Below, piece after piece: positions 7,649-16,257 of a stretch of 64,000 nt of DNA; the stretch's first letter is position 1; the number at the start of each line of letters is the position of its first letter. A program made the translations under genes and the position numbers. This DNA is from Catellatospora sichuanensis (lineage in GTDB: Bacteria > Actinomycetota > Actinomycetes > Mycobacteriales > Micromonosporaceae). A model generated the notes under the pieces. That model was not told the DNA's origin and did not search any database. It saw only the letters and a list, made by a program, of their open reading frames with translations. The stretch spans positions 1 to 64,000 of the forward strand of contig NZ_ML660189.1 in NCBI RefSeq assembly GCF_007483665.1, read 5' to 3'.

Positions 7649-10600
7649 TCAGCGGACGGCTTCGGCCAGGTCCTCGTCGGTGAGGTCGGTACGCGGCTGC
7701 GCGACCGTCTGCTCGGTGTGCTGCTCGTGGCGCGGGGCGACGTGCTTGCCGGCACCGTTGCGCTTGCGCTTGACCCGGGCCTTGAAGCCCTCCACCAGGG
7801 AGTAGAGGACCGGCACCAGGACCAGCGTGAGCAGCGTGGAGCTGACCAGGCCGCCGATCACCACGACAGCCAGCGGCTGCGAGATGAAGGCGCTCGACTC
7901 GGTCAGGCCCAGCGACATCGGCAGCAGCGCGAAGATGGTCGCCACCGCCGTCATCAGGATCGGGCGCAGGCGGCGGCGGCCGCCCTCGATGATCGCGTCG
8001 CGCGTGGTGTAGCCGTCGGCCCGGTACTGGTTGATCAGGTCGAGCAGCACGATCGCGTTGGTGACCACGATGCCGACCAGCATCAGTAGACCGATCATCG
8101 CGGCCAGGCCGAGCGGCTGCCCGGTGATGGCCAGCAGACCCAGCGCGCCGGTGGCCGCGAACGGCACCGAGATCAGCAGGATCAGCGGCTGCACCAGCCC
8201 GCGGAACGTGGCGATCATGATGATGAACACCAGCGCGATGGCGACCAGCATGGCCAGCCCCAGGTCGGCGAAGGCGTCCTGCTGGGCCTCGGTGACACCG
8301 CCGATGGAGTACGTCGCGCCGTCGGGCAGGTCGAGGGTCTTCAGCTTCTTGTCCAGCTCGGCGTTGACCGTGCCCAGGGCCTCGGCGCTCGGCGTGCCGG
8401 TCACCTTGGCCGTGCGGACCTGGTCCACGCGGTTGATCTGGCTGGGACCGGCGACCGTGTTGACGTCGGCGACGTCGTCCAGGGTCACGCCGGGGCCGAT
8501 CGGCAGGGCGCGCAGCGCGGCGATGTCGGCCGGGGCCGCTCCGCTGCGCAGCACCACCGGCTGCTCGATGCCGTTGATCACGACGCGGGTCAGCGTGGTG
8601 CCCCGGAACGCCTGCCCGACCAGCTGGCCGAGTGCGGCGTCGCTCAGCCCGGCCCGCGCTGCCGCGACCCGGTCCAGGGTGACCTGGACCTGCGGGGTGT
8701 TGGCGGCCAGGTCGCTGTCGACCTCGGTGACGTTGGGCAGCTCGGCGACGGCCGCACGGATCTGCTCGGCCGCGGCCCGCAGCGTGGCGTCGTCGGCCGC
8801 CTCGACGGCGACCTCCAGGCCGTTGCCGCCGAAGCCGCCCTGCACCGCGCCGACCACGACCTCGCCGACGGCACTGTCGTCCAGCGCGTCGATCTTGCCG
8901 CGCAGCGTCTCGGTGAGCGCCGCCTGGTCGGTGTCGGTCTCCGAGGTCACCTGGAAACGGGCCTGGGTGGTGTTGGCGCCGCCGCCACCGCCGAAGATGC
9001 CGCCGCCACCGCCGACGGTGACCTGGTACGACTTCACGCCTTCGGTCTCGTCGAGGATCTTCTCGACCCGCTTGGCCGCCTCGTCGGTGGAGGTCAGCGA
9101 GGTGCCGATCGGCATGGTCTGCGAGATCGAGAACGAGTTGCCGGAGCTCTCGATGAAGCTGGTCTCGATGCGGGTGGCGAGGACGCCGGTGCCGACGATC
9201 ACGCCGAAGGCCAGCAGCAGGGTGGTGAACCGGTGGCCCAGCGACCAGCGCAGGACCGGCACGTACGCCCGCTGCAGCGGGCTGCGCAGCTCCTTGGCCT
9301 CGGCCTTGACCCGGATCGCCTCGATCTCCTCGGCGGTGCCCTGCGGCGACTTGAGGAACCAGTACGCCATGACCGGGACGATGGTCAGCGACACCAGCAG
9401 CGAGGCCAGCAGCGCCGCGGTCACGGTCAGGCCGAACGGGCCGAACAGCTGGCCGACCATGCCGCCGACCAGCGCGACGGGCAGGAACACCGCGACGGTG
9501 GTCAGCGTCGAGGCGGTCACCGCGCCGGAGACCTCCTTCACCGCGGTGAGGATGGCCTCCTTCTTGGGTTCGCCGTACTCCAGGTGGCGTTTGATGTTCT
9601 CCAGCACCACGATCGAGTCGTCGACCACCCGGCCGATCGCGATGGTGAGGCCGCCCAGGGTGAGCAGGTTGAGCGAGTAGTCGCCGGCCCACAGCGCGAT
9701 CAGCGCGATGACCACGCTGACCGGGATCGACACGGCGGTGACCAGGGTCGAGCGGACCGACAGCAGGAAGATCAGGATGACGAGGACGGCGAAGGCCAGG
9801 CCCAGCGCGCCCTCGGTGGTCAGGCTGCTGACCGAGCGCTCGACCTCGGGTGCCTGGTCGAAGATGACCTGCAGCGCGCCGCCCGCGCCGAGCTGTGCGG
9901 CGAGCTCGGGCAGCTTGTCGTTGACCTGGTGCGAGATCTCCACGGCGTTCGCGCCGGGCAGCGCCGTGACGCCGACGCCGAGACTCGGCTTGCCGTTGGT
10001 GCGGGTCAGGGTGGTCGCGTCGGCGGGTGCCGAGACGACCGTGGCGACGTCCTTGAGCTGCGTGGGAGCGGCCGGGGCGGCGGGCTTGCCGGGGGTCGGG
10101 CGCGCGGCGGCGGCCGAGCCGAGGTACAGGTCGCCGATCTGCTCGACGGTGGTGAAGCGGCTGCCGACCGCGACCGAGTAGACCAGGCCGCCGTCGGTGA
10201 TCACGCCGCCGGGCATGCTGATGCCGTTGGCGGTCAGCGCGCCGGTCACCGCCTGCGCGGTGACGCCCTTGGCGGCCAGCTTGGCCGGGTCCAGGTTGAT
10301 GGTGACCTGCGGGGTGCGGTCGCCGGACAGGGTCGTCTCGCGTACGCCGTCGATGTTGTTGAGGGCCGGCAGCACGGTGGCCCGCAGGCGCCGGGCCAGC
10401 TCCTGGTCATCGCCGCCGGCGCCGCTGGCGGCCAGCTGGATGACCGGGATGTCGTCGGTGGTGCCCGCGAAGACCGCCGGGTCCACGTTCTGCGGCAGGC
10501 GGGCGTCGATGCGGGCCAGCGCCTGCTGGATGTCTCCCTCGACCTGGTCGATGTCCGCACCGAAGTCGAAGGCCACGCTGACGGACGCGGAGCCGTTGCG

Positions 10601-10855
10601 CGACGTCGAGGTCACGTCGGTCACCCCGCTGACGCCGGCGACCGCCTGCTCGATCGGGATGGCGACCTGCTGCTCGACGATCTCCGGCGTGGCGCCCGGG
10701 TAGGCGGCGACCACGGAGACCATCGGGAACTGCAGGTCGGGGAACATCTGCTGGCGCAGCTGCGGCAGCACGAAAGCACCCGCACCGAGGATCGCCACGC
10801 TGATCAGCGCGACTAGTCCACGGTTGGCGAGGCTCAGCCTGGCCAGGAATGACAT
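7649..10855 (-). CDS. RND-superfamily efflux transporter permease (HAE1/AcrB-like)
   Basis: This 1,068-residue inner-membrane transporter is of the size and layout of HAE1/SwrC-type RND pumps: an N-terminal TM helix (RLSLANRGLVALISVAILGAGAFVLP), a large extracytoplasmic loop, TM2-TM6 including GRVVDDSIVVLENI (acidic proton-relay pair in TM4), a second large loop with a Gly-rich tract (GGGGGIFGGGGGA, encoded near 9,000), TM8-TM12 and a short basic cytoplasmic tail. Such pumps use the proton gradient to expel drugs, lipids or hydrophobic compounds; no adaptor or outer-membrane partner gene is nearby, as usual in Gram-positives. GGAG precedes the ATG at 10853-10855 with a five-base spacer. The gene is divergent from the second two-component system, which may control it through the shared 10,856-11,176 region. 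Confidence 0.92.
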   Translation of the reverse strand: MSFLARLSLANRGLVALISVAILGAGAFVLPQLRQQMFPDLQFPMVSVVAAYPGATPEIVEQQVAIPIEQAVAGVSGVTDVTSTSRNGSASVSVAFDFGADIDQVEGDIQQALARIDARLPQNVDPAVFAGTTDDIPVIQLAASGAGGDDQELARRLRATVLPALNNIDGVRETTLSGDRTPQVTINLDPAKLAAKGVTAQAVTGALTANGISMPGGVITDGGLVYSVAVGSRFTTVEQIGDLYLGSAAAARPTPGKPAAPAAPTQLKDVATVVSAPADATTLTRTNGKPSLGVGVTALPGANAVEISHQVNDKLPELAAQLGAGGALQVIFDQAPEVERSVSSLTTEGALGLAFAVLVILIFLLSVRSTLVTAVSIPVSVVIALIALWAGDYSLNLLTLGGLTIAIGRVVDDSIVVLENIKRHLEYGEPKKEAILTAVKEVSGAVTASTLTTVAVFLPVALVGGMVGQLFGPFGLTVTAALLASLLVSLTIVPVMAYWFLKSPQGTAEEIEAIRVKAEAKELRSPLQRAYVPVLRWSLGHRFTTLLLAFGVIVGTGVLATRIETSFIESSGNSFSISQTMPIGTSLTSTDEAAKRVEKILDETEGVKSYQVTVGGGGGIFGGGGGANTTQARFQVTSETDTDQAALTETLRGKIDALDDSAVGEVVVGAVQGGFGGNGLEVAVEAADDATLRAAAEQIRAAVAELPNVTEVDSDLAANTPQVQVTLDRVAAARAGLSDAALGQLVGQAFRGTTLTRVVINGIEQPVVLRSGAAPADIAALRALPIGPGVTLDDVADVNTVAGPSQINRVDQVRTAKVTGTPSAEALGTVNAELDKKLKTLDLPDGATYSIGGVTEAQQDAFADLGLAMLVAIALVFIIMIATFRGLVQPLILLISVPFAATGALGLLAITGQPLGLAAMIGLLMLVGIVVTNAIVLLDLINQYRADGYTTRDAIIEGGRRRLRPILMTAVATIFALLPMSLGLTESSAFISQPLAVVVIGGLVSSTLLTLVLVPVLYSLVEGFKARVKRKRNGAGKHVAPRHEQHTEQTVAQPRTDLTDEDLAEAVR

Positions 10856-11176
10856 GACGACTCCAGGTGCAACACGGTCGAGCGTTATGGGGGATTGCGA
10901 CCGCCGCAGTCAACCAGGTCAACGCGTAGGAACTGTGAACCGAACCTGAAAGCCAGCCGAAAGCCGCTTCGAGTTCGTCACAGTCGGCCTCGGGGTTGCC
11001 AGGACAGACAGGGGGAACGAGTCCCCAAGGTACGCGCCGCCGCTCGTCGAATCAGCTGAAATCGGGCGTGAGCTCGGTGACTTCCAGCATTTATCCAGGT
11101 TCCCTGCAGGGGGCATGCGGGCAGGCTCGGGCACACTTGCCACGCCCGATGAAGCGCGCACCCGTGGGAGTTGTCG
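10856..11176. other. Shared divergent promoter region (RND gene / second two-component system)
   Basis: 321 bases without a gene between the RND exporter (minus) and the second response regulator (plus). The clearest element is a pair of direct repeats at 10946-10965, annotated separately. I see no hairpin terminator, as expected of a divergent promoter region. Confidence 0.6.
10946..10965. promoter_or_regulatory. Direct repeat, candidate OmpR-type operator
   Basis: CTGAAAGCC (10946-10954) and CCGAAAGCC (10957-10965) are repeated at 11-base spacing, one helical turn, as expected for tandem binding of an OmpR/PhoB-type dimer. It lies 91 bases upstream of the RND start and about 210 upstream of the regulator. 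Inference from pattern only. Confidence 0.35.
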
Positions 11177-11890
11177 ATGAAACCGGAGAAGGGCGAGCAG
11201 CGCCGCCTGCTCGTGGTGGACGACGAGCCCACCATCGTGTCGCTGCTGTCGGCCAGCCTGCGGTTCGTCGGCTTCGAGGTGCGCACCGCCGCCACCGGCG
11301 CGGAGGCGCTGGCCGTCGCCGCAGAGTTCAAGCCCGAGCTGCTGGTCCTCGACGTGATGCTGCCCGACTGCGACGGCTTCGAGGTGGTCCGCCGGCTGCG
11401 GGCCGGCGGCGCGCACGTGCCGGTGCTGTTCCTGACCGCCCGGGACGGCGTCCAGGACAAGATCACCGGTTTGACGGTGGGCGGCGACGACTACGTCACC
11501 AAACCGTTCAGCCTGGAGGAGGTCGTCGCCCGGATCCGGGCCGTGCTGCGCCGCACCTACACCGGCGCCGCCGCCCCCACCGACGACACCACACTGCGCT
11601 TCGCCGACCTGGAACTGGACGAGGAGACCCACGACGTACGCCGGGCGGGCAAGCTGGTGCGGCTCAGCCCGACCGAGTTCAAGCTGCTGCACTACCTGCT
11701 GATCAACTCCGACCGGGTGGTCAGCAAGGCGCAGATCCTCGACCACGTCTGGCGGTACGACTTCGGCGGCGACGCCCGGATCGTCGAGTCCTACATCTCG
11801 CTGCTGCGCCGCAAGGTCGACACGGTGGACCCGCCGCTGATCCACACACTGCGCGGCTTCGGCTACTCCCTGCGGCTGCCGAGATCGTGA
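11177..11890 (+). CDS. OmpR/PhoB-family response regulator (second copy)
   Basis: This 237-residue response regulator is a close paralogue of the one at 2,982 (shared LLSASLRF, GFEV, VLDVMLPD, GGDDYVTKPFSLEE, FADLELDEETH, LSPTEFKLL and SKAQILDHVW blocks). The receiver domain has acidic D15-D16, phospho-acceptor D59 and the VTKPF lysine; the C-terminal third is a winged helix ending in LRGFGYSLR. The ATG at 11177 has GGGAG seven bases upstream and is preferred to the TTG at 11171. Its stop overlaps the next gene's GTG by four bases. Divergence from the RND gene suggests that exporter as a target. Confidence 0.92.
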   Translation: MKPEKGEQRRLLVVDDEPTIVSLLSASLRFVGFEVRTAATGAEALAVAAEFKPELLVLDVMLPDCDGFEVVRRLRAGGAHVPVLFLTARDGVQDKITGLTVGGDDYVTKPFSLEEVVARIRAVLRRTYTGAAAPTDDTTLRFADLELDEETHDVRRAGKLVRLSPTEFKLLHYLLINSDRVVSKAQILDHVWRYDFGGDARIVESYISLLRRKVDTVDPPLIHTLRGFGYSLRLPRS

Positions 11891-13377
11891 GGCGGCTGAT
11901 GCGCGGGTCGAAGCGCTGGTCGCTGCGAGCCCGGCTGCTGGCCGGCGTGCTCGCACTGGTCTGCGCCGGGTTCGTGGTCGCCGACATGGCCAGCGTCGCG
12001 CTGCTGCGGATGTACATGATCGAGCAGATCGACGAGCAACTCGACGTCGCCATGAACGACCTGACCAAGCGTGACCCGGCCCAGTTCACCACGGCCGAGG
12101 TCGAGCAGTTCTCGAAGGACCAGACCGAGGGCAAGACGTTCTTCGACGCGTACATCCTGGAGTTCCGCGACAACGACGGCCGGGTCCAGAAGCGGTTCCC
12201 CGGCGACGCTGACGGCGGCGAGCAGCGGCGCGGCGCGCCGGCGCTGCCGTCGCTGGACCTCGCCTCGGTGCGGCGGCTGGCCGACAAGCCGTTCTTCGTG
12301 CCCAACGAGGTGTCCTACCACCGGCACCCCGGCTACCAGGTGCTGGTCGGGGAGCGGGTCGACGGCCAGGGCAGCGTCGTCATCGCGTACGACCTCACCG
12401 GCGTGGCCAAGACGATGGCCCGGCTCGGGGCGATCGAGATCGCGGTGACGCTGGCCGTGCTCGGGCTGGCCACCGCGCTCGGCGTCTGGGTGATCCGGAT
12501 GGGGCTGCGGCCGCTGACCGAGGTCGAGCAGACCGCCGAGGAGATCATCGCCGGCGGCGACCTGTCCCGCCGGGTGCCCGAGCAGGTCGGGCCGCGCACC
12601 GAGATGGGGCGGCTGTCGCGCACCCTGAACACGATGCTGGCGCAGATCGAGGGCTCGTTCGCCGAACGCACCGAGTCCGAGGCGCGGCTGCGCCGCTTCG
12701 TCGCCGACGCCTCGCACGAGCTGCGTACCCCGCTGGCGGGCATCCGCGGCCTGGCCGAGTTGCACCGCCAGGGCGTGGTCACCGACCCGGCCGAGGTCTC
12801 CGCGCTGCTGGCCCGGATCGAGACCGAGGCGACCCGGATGGGCCTGCTCGTCGAGGACCTGCTGATGCTGGCCCGGCTCGACGAGCAGCGGCCGTTGCGC
12901 AGCGAGCCGGTCGACCTGGTGCCCATCGCCGCCGACGCCATCGAGTCCGCGCAGCTGCGCGAACTGGACCGGCCGCTGCGGTTGGAACTGCTCGACGGCG
13001 ACCCGCCCGTGGTGCTCGGCGACGAGGACCGGCTGCGCCAGGTGGTCACCAACCTGCTCGGCAACGCCCTCACCCACACCCCGGCGGGCACGCCGGTGAC
13101 GGTGCGGGTCGGCGTCGAAGGCGACCGGGCCGTGCTGCAGGTCATCGACAGCGGCCCCGGCCTGTCGCCGGCGCACGCCGAGCGGGTCTTCGAGCGCTTC
13201 TACCGTGCCGACCCGGCGCGGGCCCGCGACCACCAGCGCTCGCCCGCGGCCGGGTCCGGGCTCGGACTGTCCATCGTGGCCGCGCTGATCGCCGCGCACG
13301 GCGGCGAGGTCTGCCACCGGCCCACCCCCGGCGGCGGCGCGACGTTCCGCATCACCCTCCCGCTCTGCCCCGCCTGA
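11887..13377 (+). CDS. Sensor histidine kinase with HAMP domain (second copy)
   Basis: This 496-residue membrane kinase is translationally coupled to the preceding regulator (GTGA overlap). Order: basic N-terminus, TM1 (about 17-40), extracytoplasmic sensor region (about 41-180), TM2 (about 181-204), HAMP, HisKA with RRFVADASHELRTPLAG (His277), then HATPase with NLLGNALTHTPAG, DSGPGLS and GLGLSIVAALIAAHGG. It is paralogous to the kinase at 3,674 but lacks that protein's Ala-rich insertion before HisKA, and the sensor regions are not obviously alike, so the two systems probably read different signals. An alternative start is the ATG at 11899. Confidence 0.92.
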   Translation: MRRLMRGSKRWSLRARLLAGVLALVCAGFVVADMASVALLRMYMIEQIDEQLDVAMNDLTKRDPAQFTTAEVEQFSKDQTEGKTFFDAYILEFRDNDGRVQKRFPGDADGGEQRRGAPALPSLDLASVRRLADKPFFVPNEVSYHRHPGYQVLVGERVDGQGSVVIAYDLTGVAKTMARLGAIEIAVTLAVLGLATALGVWVIRMGLRPLTEVEQTAEEIIAGGDLSRRVPEQVGPRTEMGRLSRTLNTMLAQIEGSFAERTESEARLRRFVADASHELRTPLAGIRGLAELHRQGVVTDPAEVSALLARIETEATRMGLLVEDLLMLARLDEQRPLRSEPVDLVPIAADAIESAQLRELDRPLRLELLDGDPPVVLGDEDRLRQVVTNLLGNALTHTPAGTPVTVRVGVEGDRAVLQVIDSGPGLSPAHAERVFERFYRADPARARDHQRSPAAGSGLGLSIVAALIAAHGGEVCHRPTPGGGATFRITLPLCPA

Positions 13378-13422
13378 CCTCGCCACCTTAAGCGGGGGTT
13401 AAAGATCGGCAGTCACCTCTTG

Positions 13423-13438
13423 TGTGGCCGGGGTCACG
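13423..13438. promoter_or_regulatory. Weak CRP-like half-site pair upstream of the chitinase gene
   Basis: TGTGG-CCGGGG-TCACG has the 5-6-5 spacing of a CRP/GlxR box but lacks the central TA and has G for A at the fifth position. It lies just upstream of the 13449-13465 palindrome. Weak evidence. Confidence 0.25.
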
Positions 13439-13448
13439 GGATTAACTT

Positions 13449-13465
13449 TTAGCAAACTTAACTAA
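13449..13465. promoter_or_regulatory. 17-base palindrome TTAGnnAAnTTnnCTAA upstream of the chitinase gene
   Basis: TTAGCAAACTTAACTAA reads as an imperfect palindrome centred on base 13457, in an AT-rich island that contrasts with the GC-rich surroundings. It ends 40 bases before the chitinase start. A role as operator of a carbohydrate-responsive regulator is inferred from symmetry and position; it is not the Streptomyces DasR site, which centres on TCTAGA. Confidence 0.45.
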
Positions 13466-13505
13466 CGGTTTCCCTGATAGCTGCTTCGCCCCCAGGAGGG
13501 TGATC

Positions 13506-16124
13506 ATGCAACGCAAACCGCTCCTCAACCTGTTCGTCGCCACGGCGACGGCGCTGGTCGGGACGGCCGTGGCCGTCGCGGTCGCGGGCACCGCCGGTGG
13601 TGCCGCCGTCGACCACAGCGCCTGCCGACCGGACGGTCTGTATCAGACGCCCGGCGTGACCGCGCCCTACTGCGACGTCTACGACACCAGCGGCCGGGAG
13701 TCGATGGGAGCGGGCCACCCGCGCCGCATCATCGGCTACTTCACCAACTGGCGCACCGGCAAGAACGGCGCCCCGGCGTACCTGGCCAACCAGATCCCGT
13801 GGTCGAAGATCACGCACATCAACTACGCGTTCGCGCACGTCGACGGAGCCAACAAGATCTCGATCGGCAACCCGACCGGGGCCGACAACGCCTCCACCAA
13901 CATGACCTGGCCTGGCGTGGCCGGTGCCGAGATGGACCCGGCGTTCCCGTACACCGGGCACTTCAACCTGCTCAACAAGTTCAAGAAGCAGTATCCGGAC
14001 GTCAAGACGCTGGTCAGCGTCGGCGGCTGGGCCGAGACCGGCGCCTACTTCGACGGCAACGGCGCACGGATCGACTCCGGCGGCTTCTACCGGATGACCA
14101 CCAGCGCCGACGGCTCGGTCAACACGGCCGGCATCAACGCCTTCGCCGACTCCGTGGTGACGTTCCTGCGTACGTACGGCTTCGACGGCGTGGACATCGA
14201 CTACGAGTACCCGACGTCCAACAAGGACGCCGGCCACCCGCTCGACTTCGTGCAGGCCAACGCGCGCCGGGCCGGCCTGAACGCGTCGTACCAGGTGCTG
14301 ATGAAGGCGCTGCGGGAGAAGCTCGACACGGCCGCCGCGTCCGACGGCAAGTACTACATGGTGACCGTCGCGGCGCCGGCCTCCGGCTGGCTGCTGCGGG
14401 GTATGGAGTCCTACCAGGCCACGCAGTACCTCGACTACATCAACATCATGTCGTACGACCTGCACGGCGCGTGGAACCAGTACGTCGGCCCGAACGCGGC
14501 CCTGTACGACGACGGCCAGGACAACGAGCTGACCGCGGGCGGCGTGTACAACGCCTACTCGGGCATCGGCTCGCTGAACACCGACTGGGCCTACCACTAC
14601 TACCGCGGCGCGGTGCAGAGCGGGCGCATCAACATCGGCGTGCCGTACTACACCCGCGGCCACAAGGACGTCACCGGCGGCACCAACGGCCTCTGGGGGA
14701 CCGCGGCGAAGACCGCGAACTGCCCGATCGGCACGCAGAGCCCGTGCGGCAACGGTGCCATCGGCATCGACAACCTGTGGCACGACAAGGACACCGCGGG
14801 TAACGAGGAGCCGGCCGGGTCCAACCCGATGTGGCACGCGAAGAACCTGGAGAACGGCATCGCCGGCTCCTACCGCACGGCGTACGGGCTCACTCCGGCG
14901 ACCGACCCTGCCGACAACCTGACCGGCACCTACACCCGCCACTACTCGTCGACCCTGGTCGCGCCGTGGTTGTGGAACGCCACCAAGAAGGTCTTCCTGT
15001 CCACCGAGGACGAGCAGTCCATCGGGGCCAAGGCCGACTACGTGGTGAACAAGGGCATCGGCGGCATCATGATCTGGGAGCTGGCGGGCGACTACGCGTA
15101 CGACTCGGCGGCCGGTGAGTACCGGATGGGCAACACGCTCACCAACACCATCGCCGCGAAGTTCGCCACCGCCCCGGGGTACGGCGCGAGCCGCGCCAAC
15201 GGCGCGATGCCTACGCAGACCCTCAACGTGGACGTCCAGCTCGGCGGGTTCGCCCTCGGCGACTCGAACTACCCGATCAACCCGAAGCTGAAGGTCGTCA
15301 ACAACTCGGCCGTCACCATCCCCGGCGGGGCCGTGCTGGACTTCGACTACGGCACCTCGGCGCCGGGCACGATGAGCCAGCAGTCCGGCTGGACGATGAC
15401 GGTCACCCCCGGCCACACCGGCAACAACGTCGGCGGCCTCAAGGGCGACTTCCACCACGTGAAGCTGACCCTGCCGAGCTGGCAGTCGGTGGCCCCGGGC
15501 GCGTCGATCGAACTGACGCTCAACTACGTACTGCCGATCGCGTCGCCGTCCAACTACACGCTCACGTTCGGCGGCCAGACCTACAACCTGTCCGTGAACC
15601 GCAGCCGGGGCGGGGTGGCCCCGACGGTGTCGCCGAGCACCCCGGTTTCGCCGAGCGCGTCGGCGTCCGCGTCGCCGAGCACCCCGCCCGGCACCTGCAC
15701 CGACCCGGTGTGGAGCGCCACGGCTGTGTACACCGGCGGCAACCGGGTGTCGTACAACGGCCGCGCCTACCGCGCCCAGTGGTGGACGCAGAACGAGACG
15801 CCCGGCACCGCGTCGGTGTGGGTCGACCTCGGCCCGTGCTCGGGCGGCAGCGCCTCGCCGTCGGCCCCGGCCTCGCCGAGCGCGTCGCCGTCGGTCTCCC
15901 CGTCGGCCTCGCCGAGCAGGTCGCCGAGCGCCTCGCCCAGCACCTCGCCGCCGGCCAGCCCGTCGACCTCGCCCGGGGCCTACCCGGCGTGGGCGCCGAA
16001 CACCGCGTACGCGGTCGGCGCGCGGGTCACCTACGGCGGCCGGTCCTACCAGTGCCGCCAGGCGCACACCTCCATCACCGGCTGGGAGCCGCCGAACGTC
16101 GGCGCGCTCTGGCTGGCCGTGTAA
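13506..16124 (+). CDS. Secreted GH18 chitinase with two CBM5/12 chitin-binding modules
   Basis: This 872-residue exported enzyme should hydrolyse beta-1,4-N-acetylglucosamine chains of chitin outside the cell. It has a signal peptide (about 1-34); a GH18 barrel (about 70-560) with the substrate strand LVSVGGWAETG and the catalytic DGVDIDYEYP motif (proton-donor Glu234); an Ig-like/CBM2-like beta domain (about 570-700, beginning TQTLNVDVQLGGFALG); a Ser/Pro linker; a CBM5/12 module (about 730-780, with WSATAVYTGGNRVSYNGRAY); a long Pro/Ser-Ala linker; and a second CBM5/12 at the C-terminus (about 826-872). Two tandem chitin-binding modules suggest attack on insoluble chitin. AGGAGG at 13494-13499 places the start at ATG 13506 rather than GTG 13500. 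Confidence 0.95.
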   Translation: MQRKPLLNLFVATATALVGTAVAVAVAGTAGGAAVDHSACRPDGLYQTPGVTAPYCDVYDTSGRESMGAGHPRRIIGYFTNWRTGKNGAPAYLANQIPWSKITHINYAFAHVDGANKISIGNPTGADNASTNMTWPGVAGAEMDPAFPYTGHFNLLNKFKKQYPDVKTLVSVGGWAETGAYFDGNGARIDSGGFYRMTTSADGSVNTAGINAFADSVVTFLRTYGFDGVDIDYEYPTSNKDAGHPLDFVQANARRAGLNASYQVLMKALREKLDTAAASDGKYYMVTVAAPASGWLLRGMESYQATQYLDYINIMSYDLHGAWNQYVGPNAALYDDGQDNELTAGGVYNAYSGIGSLNTDWAYHYYRGAVQSGRINIGVPYYTRGHKDVTGGTNGLWGTAAKTANCPIGTQSPCGNGAIGIDNLWHDKDTAGNEEPAGSNPMWHAKNLENGIAGSYRTAYGLTPATDPADNLTGTYTRHYSSTLVAPWLWNATKKVFLSTEDEQSIGAKADYVVNKGIGGIMIWELAGDYAYDSAAGEYRMGNTLTNTIAAKFATAPGYGASRANGAMPTQTLNVDVQLGGFALGDSNYPINPKLKVVNNSAVTIPGGAVLDFDYGTSAPGTMSQQSGWTMTVTPGHTGNNVGGLKGDFHHVKLTLPSWQSVAPGASIELTLNYVLPIASPSNYTLTFGGQTYNLSVNRSRGGVAPTVSPSTPVSPSASASASPSTPPGTCTDPVWSATAVYTGGNRVSYNGRAYRAQWWTQNETPGTASVWVDLGPCSGGSASPSAPASPSASPSVSPSASPSRSPSASPSTSPPASPSTSPGAYPAWAPNTAYAVGARVTYGGRSYQCRQAHTSITGWEPPNVGALWLAV

Positions 16125-16133
16125 CCGGTCCGT

Positions 16134-16168
16134 CCCGGCGCGCCGCCCCTTCCAACCGGTGCGCCGGG
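16134..16168 (+). terminator. Hairpin downstream of the chitinase gene
   Basis: Arms CCCGGCGCGCC (16134-16144) and GGTGCGCCGGG (16158-16168) pair with one mismatch around a 13-base loop, ten bases after the chitinase stop. No U tract follows. Confidence 0.5.
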
Positions 16169-16257
16169 CCGGCCCCCATGCCGTGAAATGTGATGCCGGT
16201 CATCGTCTGAGCAGGTCTGACAGCTCGGATGGGGCCGGCATCCGGCATGATGGCGGC

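Noticed and set aside
13458-16067. Long open frame of 869 codons on the minus strand opposite the chitinase gene
   Set aside because: It is antisense to a full GH18 chitinase with signal peptide and ribosome site; its product is an Arg/Gly/Val-rich low-complexity protein typical of shadow frames in GC-rich DNA.
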